The position numbers and the translations under genes were made by a program. The notes under the pieces were generated by a model, which did no database searches, was not told the DNA's origin, and saw only the letters and a program-made list of their open reading frames with translations. Below, piece by piece: positions 5,705-12,095 of a stretch of DNA of 12,095 nucleotides. Every line of letters begins with the position of its first letter. The first letter of the stretch is position 1. Origin of the DNA: Alistipes sp. (GTDB lineage: Bacteria; Bacteroidota; Bacteroidia; Bacteroidales; Rikenellaceae); the NCBI GenBank assembly GCA_017934845.1, contig JAGBIR010000204.1, forward strand, positions 1 to 12,095, read 5' to 3'.

Positions 5705-8011
5705 TTACTTCTTCTTTGAGTTGGCGATAATCTTCTGGCACTCCTCGTACGTAAGAGCATCAATCTTGCGCGCATTGGGCAGGCGATAGTTCTTACCCTT
5801 GTAGGCGATGTATGCTCCGTAGCGGCCACTCTTGATAACCATATCCTTATCCTCGTCGAAGGTCTTCAGCGGTGCTGCGGCAGCTGCTGTTGAGGCCTTT
5901 GACTGCTCGAGCAATGATACGGCACGCTCGTAGCTTATCGTAAGCGGATCGTCGTTCTTTGCCAGCGATGCGAAGGTCTTGCCGTGGCGTACATAGGCTC
6001 CATAGCGGCCAATACCTACCCACAAATCCTCGCCCTCGTAAATACCTAAGTTACGCGGCAGAGCGAACAACTCGAGAGCCTCCTCCAGCGTGATAGACTC
6101 AATAAGCTGACCCTTCTTGAGCGATGCGAAGCGGCTCTTCTCGCCCTCCTCGGCCTCGATCTCGACCATAGGGCCGTAGCGACCGATACGCGCCTTTACG
6201 GTGTGGCCCGTCGTGGGGTCGATACCAAGTACACGCACCTGCGTATTCTTGTCGGCCTGAGTCTCAATCGCGCTGTCAACCAGCTTGTGGAATGGCGAGT
6301 AGAAGCGTGTAATCATCTCGTTCCAAGTAATATCGCCATCGGCAATGCGGTCGAACTCCTTCTCGACGCTTGCCGTAAAGTTGTAATCCATAATCTGGGC
6401 GAACTGCGACTCGAGGTAGTCGTTCACTACCATACCTATGTCGGTCGGAGCCAGACGATTCTTCTCCTTGCCGAAGTTCTCCGACGGATGTTTCTCCGAA
6501 ATCTTACCCGATGCCGAGAGTGTCAGCATAGTGTAGTTGCGCTTCTGGGCATCCTTATTTTGCTTAACCACATAGCCACGGTTGATGATGGTCGTAATGG
6601 TAGGTGCGTAGGTTGACGGACGGCCGATACCAAGCTCCTCCAGACGCTTTACCAATGATGCCTCGTTGTAGCGAGGTGGTGCCTGCGTAAATCGCTCGGT
6701 AGCAACAATCTGCGACGAGAGAACCTTCTCGCCGACCTCCAGCTTTGGCAGACGCTCATCGCCGCTCTCGGTTGTGGTATCGTCGTCGGTTGACTCCGAG
6801 TAAAGACGCAGGAAGCCGTCGAAACGAACAACCTCACCCGTTGCGATAAACTCGTTCTGCGTACCATCCATATTAATGGCAATCGTAGTACGATCCACAT
6901 CGGCAGCGACCATCTGTGAGGCTACCGTACGCTTCCAGATCAGATCGTAGAGCTTCTTCTCGGCTGCCGAGCCCTCGATCTCGGTGCGGTCGATATATGA
7001 TGGGCGGATGGCCTCGTGAGCCTCTTGTGCGCCCTTGGTCTTGGTCTTATAGTTATGAGCCGACGAGTACTGATCGCCAAACAGGCGTGCAATCTCGCTC
7101 TTACACTGCGCGATAGCCTGTGCCGAGAGGTTTACCGAGTCGGTACGCATATAGGTGATAAGACCCTGCTCGTAAAGATGCTGTGCAACCGACATTGTCT
7201 GCGACACCGACATACCCAACTTACGGCTCGCCTCCTGCTGGAGTGTCGAGGTGGTAAAAGGAGCTGCGGGGTAACGCTTCGTGGGTTTCTCCTCCGACTT
7301 TGTAACAGTGAAGGTTGCATTGCGGCAGCTCTCGAGGAACTCCGTAGCCTGCTCCTGAGTATTGAAACGCTGCGAAAGCTCTGCCTTGAAGAGTGTCTTG
7401 CTCTCATCGCCCGCGGGGTAGAAGTGAGCCACTACGCGGTAATAAGGCGTAGAGTTAAAGGCGATAATCTCGCGCTCGCGCTCTACGATAAGACGTACGG
7501 CTACGCTCTGCACACGACCTGCCGAGAGTGCCGGACGCACCTTCTTCCACAGCACGGGTGAAAGCTCAAAGCCTACAATACGATCCAATACACGGCGTGC
7601 CTGCTGGGCATTTACCAGATTCATATCTATCGTACGCGGATTATCTATTGCGTTGATAATTGCCGACTTGGTAATCTCGTGGAACACGATTCGCTTGGTC
7701 TTATCGACCGGCAAATTCAACACCTCGGCCAAGTGCCAGGCAATGGCCTCTCCCTCGCGGTCCTCATCGGATGCCAACCATACGGTCTCGACCTGCTGTG
7801 AGAGTTTCGACAGCTCGTCAACAACCTTACGCTTGTCACCCAGAACCTCGTAGTTGGGCAGGAAGCCATCCTCGATGCTAATTCCGAGTCCCTTCTTCGA
7901 TAGGTCGCGGATATGACCGAAACTTGATTTTACAATAAAGTCCTTACCCAAGAAACGCTCGATGGTCTTGGCCTTGGCGGGGGACTCTACGATAACTAAA
8001 TTTTCTTGCAT
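5705..8011 (-). CDS. topA: DNA topoisomerase I (type IA)
   Basis: Relaxes negatively supercoiled DNA through a transient 5'-phosphotyrosine break; cytosolic, essential in most bacteria. The 768-residue product shows the TOPRIM domain (VESPAKAKTIERFLG with Glu9; DEDREGE with acidic residues 82-88), the strand-passage core with AGRVQSVAVRLI (165-175), the catalytic Tyr287 in GLITYMRTDS, and GIGRPSTYAPTI (461-472). In place of the E. coli zinc fingers, the C-terminus has TopA C-terminal repeats marked by GRYGPMVE (610-617), GRYGAYVRHG (668-677) and GRYGAYIAYKG (729-739), ending in a KKK tail, the usual Bacteroidetes form. An alanine-rich linker sits near 708-714. A 72-nt gap with a strong hairpin separates it from the upstream DUF4270 gene. 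Confidence 0.98.
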   Translation of the reverse strand: MQENLVIVESPAKAKTIERFLGKDFIVKSSFGHIRDLSKKGLGISIEDGFLPNYEVLGDKRKVVDELSKLSQQVETVWLASDEDREGEAIAWHLAEVLNLPVDKTKRIVFHEITKSAIINAIDNPRTIDMNLVNAQQARRVLDRIVGFELSPVLWKKVRPALSAGRVQSVAVRLIVEREREIIAFNSTPYYRVVAHFYPAGDESKTLFKAELSQRFNTQEQATEFLESCRNATFTVTKSEEKPTKRYPAAPFTTSTLQQEASRKLGMSVSQTMSVAQHLYEQGLITYMRTDSVNLSAQAIAQCKSEIARLFGDQYSSAHNYKTKTKGAQEAHEAIRPSYIDRTEIEGSAAEKKLYDLIWKRTVASQMVAADVDRTTIAINMDGTQNEFIATGEVVRFDGFLRLYSESTDDDTTTESGDERLPKLEVGEKVLSSQIVATERFTQAPPRYNEASLVKRLEELGIGRPSTYAPTITTIINRGYVVKQNKDAQKRNYTMLTLSASGKISEKHPSENFGKEKNRLAPTDIGMVVNDYLESQFAQIMDYNFTASVEKEFDRIADGDITWNEMITRFYSPFHKLVDSAIETQADKNTQVRVLGIDPTTGHTVKARIGRYGPMVEIEAEEGEKSRFASLKKGQLIESITLEEALELFALPRNLGIYEGEDLWVGIGRYGAYVRHGKTFASLAKNDDPLTISYERAVSLLEQSKASTAAAAAPLKTFDEDKDMVIKSGRYGAYIAYKGKNYRLPNARKIDALTYEECQKIIANSKKK

Positions 8012-8036
8012 TATATAAAAACTGCTTTATACGACG

Positions 8037-8063
8037 AAACCTAAGCTATGGAAACTTAGGTTT
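8037..8063 (-). terminator. Perfect 9-bp hairpin between the DUF4270 gene and topA (partial terminator or leader hairpin)
   Basis: AAACCTAAG and CTTAGGTTT pair perfectly around a 9-nt loop. It lies 21 nt after the DUF4270 stop and 25 nt before the topA start on the reverse strand. No uninterrupted T-run follows (the stem's own TTT, then CGTCG), so full termination is doubtful; it could attenuate, stabilise the upstream mRNA or mark a processing site. Confidence 0.45.
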
Positions 8064-8083
8064 GCCGAATATCTTTCAATTAC

Positions 8084-9700
8084 CTATTTTACTAACGTAT
8101 AAGTGAGTTCCAGCACTATCGACGCAGGATTAATCTCTGCATCGGCACCCTGAACCACCGATCGGTTGAATGTAAAGATGTTGTCGGCCGATGGTGCGAG
8201 GAATATCTTATGCGGGAAGGTTAACTCCTCCAGATCGAACGTGCCGTCCTCCTTTGGATCCATATCGGTTATATCGTTAATAATCTGCTGGATATACGAT
8301 GTAATGTCCATCTCGTAGCAAGCCAAACTACGGTTTGCATAGCCGTTGTAGGCCAATGTGCTGCCCGACGCCTCCATTGAATAGTAGTAGTCGGGGATGG
8401 GTGACAGAATCTTGTAGTTAAGATACATACCCAAACGCGATATCGAGTTATTCAATCTCTCACCCGTCAAGATGGGGTCGAGTGTGGTATAATCGTAGTT
8501 TGAGTGTTCGATGTAGATCTTCAGTGCAGCCTGATTTACCGCAGCTGAAGCGTGGGTCTTATTACCGTTCTCGTCGCGTGTAAGGTTACGCAATGAGAGA
8601 AGGAACTCGTTGGTGAGTGTTAGCTCGGTAACCATACCGCCACAGCCATCGACAAAGCCCAACTCCACCTCGGGACGGTTGGTCTCGGTCTCGTACATAG
8701 GTGTTGAGGCGAACTCCGATGCGCTGTAATCGAACGTAACGCGCTGTGCGCTCACGTTACCATAGTCGGAAACGTTATTATCGCGGAACTGATACTCCAT
8801 CGATATGGTATCGATCATAATGTCAGCGTCGGCACCCGGGTTGCGCGTACGACCATAGAATGTAATACCCGTAGATGTAGGAGTGAACGAGAACGATGAA
8901 CCCTCGCCATCGGGCATATCCTCCGCTGGCTCGATATATAGGCCGGGGAAGTTGTGGATGAAGGCCGAGTCGCTCTGGTATGCCTCGGTATTCTTATTTG
9001 CCAGGCCATTCTCGTCGAGCTCCATACAAGCCAACTTCTTGATAAACTCGCGTGAGAGAGGAGTCTCCTGCATACGCAGCTGTGTAGATGTTGTATAGAT
9101 GCCCTTTGACGGATTGGGGAACTCGAACGTAAAGATAGGCTCGGCATCGGCTGCCAAGTGACCTTCACGACGCGGGTCGTAGGTGATGATGAAGAGCGAA
9201 TCCTCCGACTGCTCGTTTACCAGATCCTGCGACAAGGCATATACATTATATTTGATTGGCTTTGTAGTGTCACCCACAAAGGTATCCACCTCAAAGGTAA
9301 ACATCATAGAGTCGTAAACAGGTCGGTAACCGAAACCTATCGAGTCGTCAACCACGCTCATAAACAGATACTGGCTGGCAAAACCCATCTTACGCACACC
9401 AAAACGGTCGTCGCGGTGCAAGCCAAGATAGAGCTTGTCCAACGAAGCGGCATTGATTGAGTCGGTACGATAGAGTCGCATCTCGAAGAGCTTGCAGAGG
9501 CTCTCCTTCTTGCCACTCTCGCTGAGCGAGCCTCCCTTATAGAGTCGGTGACGCATCTCCAGCTGCTGATGGCCGGGAGCCAGCTCCTCGCCCAATGTAT
9601 AGTCGGCCGTTGTTGTACAACCTGAAAGTGTAGCCCACACAGCGAGTACCACCATAGTGATAGTCGAAAACAGGCTCTTTATTCTCTTATAATTCTTCAT
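8084..9700 (-). CDS. DUF4270 domain lipoprotein
   Basis: Predicted exported lipoprotein of 538 residues of a Bacteroidetes-specific family with no known activity. The start is MKNYKRIKSLFSTITMVV, giving a basic stretch, a hydrophobic core and a lipobox LSGC with Cys28; an earlier in-frame ATG at 9769 would add 23 residues that spoil the signal peptide. After the cysteine comes a family-like DYTLGEEL, then LYLGLHRDDRFGVRKMGFASQYLF (split here: LGLHRDDRFG at about residues 90-99), as in DUF4270 proteins. The rest is beta-rich and acidic. The ATG lies inside the 3' end of the GT5-like gene (14-nt overlap), which implies translational coupling. The charged residues after Cys28 are not of the usual surface-export type (no K(D/E)2 run), so outer-membrane periplasmic face versus surface is undecided. 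Confidence 0.85.
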   Translation of the reverse strand: MKNYKRIKSLFSTITMVVLAVWATLSGCTTTADYTLGEELAPGHQQLEMRHRLYKGGSLSESGKKESLCKLFEMRLYRTDSINAASLDKLYLGLHRDDRFGVRKMGFASQYLFMSVVDDSIGFGYRPVYDSMMFTFEVDTFVGDTTKPIKYNVYALSQDLVNEQSEDSLFIITYDPRREGHLAADAEPIFTFEFPNPSKGIYTTSTQLRMQETPLSREFIKKLACMELDENGLANKNTEAYQSDSAFIHNFPGLYIEPAEDMPDGEGSSFSFTPTSTGITFYGRTRNPGADADIMIDTISMEYQFRDNNVSDYGNVSAQRVTFDYSASEFASTPMYETETNRPEVELGFVDGCGGMVTELTLTNEFLLSLRNLTRDENGNKTHASAAVNQAALKIYIEHSNYDYTTLDPILTGERLNNSISRLGMYLNYKILSPIPDYYYSMEASGSTLAYNGYANRSLACYEMDITSYIQQIINDITDMDPKEDGTFDLEELTFPHKIFLAPSADNIFTFNRSVVQGADAEINPASIVLELTYTLVK

Positions 9701-10493
9701 AGAAACGTTTGTAATTGTCGAAACACTCTGCCTCGTCGGGATTCTGGTACTCGAGCATTGGCTTGCCACTCTGGCGTGCGTACTCTACCAAAGCCTGATC
9801 GGCATCTGCCGAAGCGACGACAACACCATCGGCATAATCAATAACGAAACGATAGAGGTTTTCGTATGAAGGTGTAGCCAAATTGGCCAATTTTTCATCA
9901 TTCACACCTTCGTTTGCAATTTTTGTAGCGAAATCGGCGGCAAGAGGCTCGTCGAAACGATCGTTGCAGAGCGATACTACAACTTTCACATCGCGGAACA
10001 ATGGATCGTCGGCAAAGACCTTCTTAAGGTAGATAGGTGTAACGGCCGACATCCAACCCATACAATGCACCACCGAAGGCGCCCAATTGAGTTTGCGAAC
10101 AGTCTCTAACACACCTCGCGCGAAAAAGATTGCGCGCTCGTCGTTGTCTGCAAAGTATGCACCCGACTCGTCGGTAAGAACTGCTTTGCGTGCGAAATAG
10201 TCGTCGTTGTCGATAAAGTAAATCTGAATTCGGGCCGAAGGAATCGATGCAACCTTGATAATGAGCTGGTGGTCGTTATCGTCGATGATAAGATTCATTC
10301 CCGACAGACGAATCACCTCGTGCAACTGGTTGCGACGCTCGTTGATGCAGCCGTAGCGGGGCATAAACGTACGAATCTCGTTACCTCGCTCCTGCATAGC
10401 TTGGGCAAGGCGACGACAGAGTCCCGAAAGTTCGTTTTCCGGCAGATAAGGCATTATCTCCTGACAAACGTAGAGTATTTTGCGTGAAGCCAT
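9687..10493 (-). CDS. Glycogen/starch synthase-like protein, GT5 N-terminal domain only
   Basis: Cytosolic protein of 268 residues matching the N-terminal Rossmann-like half of GT5 glycogen synthases. Aligned marks are ILYVCQEIMPYLPENELSGL (6-25), NEIRTFMPRYG (38-48), DNDERAIFFARGVLE (116-130) and APSVVHCMGWMSAVTPIYLK (138-157). Two things are missing: the KxGGL motif near the N-terminus, which binds ADP-glucose in true synthases, is replaced by PENELSGL, and the whole C-terminal half that binds nucleotide-sugar is absent (full enzymes are about 470-550 residues). It therefore probably does not make glycogen on its own. The chain ends naturally at 9687, with the DUF4270 ATG already inside it, so this is not a recent truncation. 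Bacteroidales genomes often annotate this gene as glycogen synthase; a regulatory or scaffold role is only inference. Confidence 0.82.
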   Translation of the reverse strand: MASRKILYVCQEIMPYLPENELSGLCRRLAQAMQERGNEIRTFMPRYGCINERRNQLHEVIRLSGMNLIIDDNDHQLIIKVASIPSARIQIYFIDNDDYFARKAVLTDESGAYFADNDERAIFFARGVLETVRKLNWAPSVVHCMGWMSAVTPIYLKKVFADDPLFRDVKVVVSLCNDRFDEPLAADFATKIANEGVNDEKLANLATPSYENLYRFVIDYADGVVVASADADQALVEYARQSGKPMLEYQNPDEAECFDNYKRFYEEL

Positions 10494-10514
10494 TTGTATT
10501 TGGGTTTAATCGTG

Positions 10515-10522
10515 CAAATATA
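10515..10522 (-). promoter_or_regulatory. Candidate -7 box for the GT5-like gene / DUF4270 operon
   Basis: The reverse strand reads TATATTTG, an exact TAnnTTTG match, 21 nt before the ATG at 10493. A T-rich stretch precedes it but no clear -33 TTTG. It would drive the leftward unit through at least the DUF4270 gene and possibly to the peptidase. Confidence 0.5.
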
Positions 10523-10534
10523 CAAAAAAATCTT

Positions 10535-10559
10535 AAAAACGGGGGCGGTGGGCCGCTCC
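10535..10559 (-). terminator. Intrinsic terminator after queA
   Basis: On the reverse strand GGAGCGG pairs with CCGCCCC (one mismatch) around CCCA, followed by CG and five T residues. It sits 20-44 nt after the queA stop and directly upstream of the next promoter's -7 box. Confidence 0.6.
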
Positions 10560-10578
10560 GATGCTTAATCTCGACGCT

Positions 10579-11628
10579 TTAGAGTATTAACATTGCATCG
10601 CCATAAGTTCCAAAGCGATAACCCTCCTCCTTGGCAACCTTGTAGGCGTTCATTACGCGCTCATATCCTCCGAAGGCCGCTACCATCATAAGCTGTGTAG
10701 AGTAGGGCAGCTGGAAGTTTGAAACCATAGCGTCGGCAACCGAGAAGTCGTAAGGACAGAAGATGAACTTGTTGGTCCAGCCCTCCATAGCCTTAATCAT
10801 TCCGCCGGTCGAAACGGCGGTCTCGATTGTACGCATAACGGTTGTACCGATCGCCACCACCTTGTGACCCTCGCGCTTGGCTGCATTTACCTGATTGGCA
10901 GCCTCCTCCGTTACGAAGAACTGCTCGGAATCCATCTTGTGCTTCGACAGATCCTCTACATCGACCGTACGGAAGTTACCCAAGCCGGCGTGCAAAGTGA
11001 TGTAAGCTGCGTCGATGCCCTTAATCTCCATACGCTTCAACAGATGCTTCGAGAAGTGCATACCTGCCGTGGGGGCAGCTACGGCACCCTCGTGCTTTGC
11101 GAAGATGGTCTGGTAACGCTCGTTATCCTCCGGCTCGACCTTCTCTCTTACCCAACGAGGTAGGGGTGTCTCGCCCAAGTTGTAGAGAGCCTCCTTAAAC
11201 TCCTCGTAAGAGCCGTCGAAGAGGAAGCGCAGCGTACGACCGCGCGATGTGGTGTTGTCGATAACCTCGGCACCCATCATATCGTCGTCGCCAAAGTATA
11301 GTTTGTTGCCGATACGAATCTTACGCGCTGGATCAACCAGCACGTCCCACAAGCGCAGGTCGCTGTTCAACTCGCGCAATAGGAAGATTTCAATCTCGGC
11401 ACCTGTCTTCTCCTTGTTACCATAGAGGCGAGCGGGGAATACCTTGGTGTCGTTGAAGAGGAAGAGGTCCTTTTCGTCAAAATATTCGATGATATCCTTA
11501 AAGATGCGGTGCTCGATTTCACCCGTTTTGCGGTGAAGCACCAAAAGACGCGACTCGTCGCGATTATCTGCGGGATACTTGGCCAGCATATCGGCCGAGA
11601 ATTCATATCCGTATTGAGATAACTTCAT
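10579..11628 (-). CDS. queA: S-adenosylmethionine:tRNA ribosyltransferase-isomerase (queuosine synthesis)
   Basis: Transfers and isomerises the ribosyl part of SAM onto 7-aminomethyl-7-deazaguanine in tRNA to give epoxyqueuosine, the next-to-last step of queuosine synthesis; cytosolic. At 349 residues it has normal length. Family motifs are DESRLLVL (24-31), [11 protein letters not shown] (58-68), GETPLPRWV (152-160), APTAGMHFS (185-193), [10 protein letters not shown] (213-222), GTTVMRTIE (261-269), NFQLPYST (304-311) and YGDAMLI at the C-terminus. The start ATG at 11628 follows an A/T-rich leader. It lies 59 nt after truB in the same direction, a common Bacteroidetes arrangement of two tRNA modification genes, and is followed by its own terminator. 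Confidence 0.97.
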   Translation of the reverse strand: MKLSQYGYEFSADMLAKYPADNRDESRLLVLHRKTGEIEHRIFKDIIEYFDEKDLFLFNDTKVFPARLYGNKEKTGAEIEIFLLRELNSDLRLWDVLVDPARKIRIGNKLYFGDDDMMGAEVIDNTTSRGRTLRFLFDGSYEEFKEALYNLGETPLPRWVREKVEPEDNERYQTIFAKHEGAVAAPTAGMHFSKHLLKRMEIKGIDAAYITLHAGLGNFRTVDVEDLSKHKMDSEQFFVTEEAANQVNAAKREGHKVVAIGTTVMRTIETAVSTGGMIKAMEGWTNKFIFCPYDFSVADAMVSNFQLPYSTQLMMVAAFGGYERVMNAYKVAKEEGYRFGTYGDAMLIL

Positions 11629-11657
11629 AATTTTATCTTAATCAACGTTGAAAGACA

Positions 11658-11665
11658 CAAATATC
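11658..11665 (-). promoter_or_regulatory. Weak candidate -7 box for queA
   Basis: The reverse strand reads GATATTTG, one base from TAnnTTTG, 29 nt before the queA ATG in the truB-queA gap. queA may equally be transcribed from upstream of truB. Confidence 0.22.
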
Positions 11666-11687
11666 AATTATAAATACGAATTTTTCG

Positions 11688-12095
11688 TTATTTTGTTTCA
11701 CACTCTGCCAACTTTTCCATAAAATTTTGCAAATTCCATCCATTTTCGGCTGTGAAACCTCCGCTGCGGGTACGACGAAGCGACGTAAGGTAGGCTCCGC
11801 TATCGACGGCCTGACCAATCTCTTGGGCCAGCGAGCGGATATAAGTACCCTTGCTGCAACGTACTCTGATCTTCAGGCGTGGCATCTCCAGCTCCAGAAT
11901 CTCCATCTCGTAGATGTTGATAAGAGCCTTCTTCAGTTCGACCTCCTCGCCTGCGCGGGCAAATTCGTAGGCGCGCACGCCCTCGACCTTCTTTGCCGAA
12001 TAGATTGGTGGTGCTTGCAGACGCTCGCCCGTCAGGTCGCGCAACGCCTGTTCGATCATTTCGCGAGTGATATGTTCGGTGGGGTAGCGGCAATC
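11688..12095 (-). CDS. truB: tRNA pseudouridine-55 synthase TruB, N-terminal part beyond window
   Basis: Converts U55 to pseudouridine in the T-loop of nearly all tRNAs; cytosolic. The frame is open from the right edge to TAA at 11688, giving 135 C-terminal residues. Recognisable TruB features are YPTEHITREMIEQAL near the edge, PPIYSAKKVEGVRAYEFAR (binding-loop motif), RCSKGTYIRSLAQEIG (hallmark) and AYLTSLRRTRSGGF. Full bacterial TruB is about 230-310 residues, so roughly half is missing, including the catalytic aspartate in the GxLDPxAxG region. There is no PUA-like extension after the core, so this is the short form. The ATG at 12059 is internal and not the real start. Confidence 0.95.
   Translation of the reverse strand, partial: DCRYPTEHITREMIEQALRDLTGERLQAPPIYSAKKVEGVRAYEFARAGEEVELKKALINIYEMEILELEMPRLKIRVRCSKGTYIRSLAQEIGQAVDSGAYLTSLRRTRSGGFTAENGWNLQNFMEKLAECETK

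Noticed and set aside
7016..7561. 181-codon open frame antisense to topA (and 6203-6616 plus)
   Set aside because: Complete overlap with the TOPRIM and core domains of topA; no independent evidence of coding.
9701..9769. Longer DUF4270 start at 9769
   Set aside because: It would put 23 polar residues ahead of the lipoprotein signal and overlap the GT5-like gene by 83 nt; ATG at 9700 gives a clean lipobox.
11670..11690. Possible terminator after truB (ACGAA...TTCGT, about 11676)
   Set aside because: Only a 5-bp A/T-rich stem with no T-run; too weak to call, and truB-queA is likely one transcript.

Overview
The window looks like a chromosomal segment from a Bacteroidales bacterium, possibly Alistipes or a relative (the genus is a low-confidence guess). 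The grounds are the gene families (DUF4270 lipoprotein, Bacteroidetes-type TopA with C-terminal repeats instead of zinc fingers, secreted bleomycin-hydrolase-like C1 peptidase, truB next to queA), the lack of Shine-Dalgarno sites, A/T-rich leaders, and several matches to the Bacteroidetes -7 promoter box TAnnTTTG. Most genes are core or housekeeping genes. I see no transposase, phage gene, CRISPR array, tRNA or rRNA.

Layout. 1-1700 (minus): priA, encoding the replication-restart helicase, with its C-terminus cut off by the left edge. 1701-1939: divergent intergenic region with a -7-like box facing each way and a possible 32-codon upstream ORF. 1940-2917 (plus): radical SAM protein of the TIGR01212/YhcC/YtqA group. 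2966-3874 (plus): YitT-family membrane protein, followed by an imperfect hairpin and a strong intrinsic terminator. 3875-4483: about 600 bp without a gene, of which about 340 bp is a nested repeat array (two units, each an element B followed by one or two copies of element A) whose short hairpins differ between copies by paired, stem-preserving changes. 4484-10493 (minus): in transcription order, a GT5 N-terminal-domain-only protein, a DUF4270 lipoprotein overlapping it by 14 nt, topA, and a secreted papain-like peptidase, ending in an intrinsic terminator. 10579-12095 (minus): truB (5' part missing at the right edge) followed by queA, both tRNA modification genes, ending in a terminator that abuts the promoter of the next unit.

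How the genes relate. truB-queA is a tRNA modification pair, and the TIGR01212 protein may also act on tRNA by family inference. priA and topA serve chromosome replication and topology. The GT5-like/DUF4270 pair is the least understood part: a cytosolic half-glycosyltransferase without its nucleotide-sugar-binding half, translationally linked to an exported lipoprotein. The other point worth attention is the covarying repeat array at 4057-4396. I found no clear evidence of a wholly new multi-gene system.
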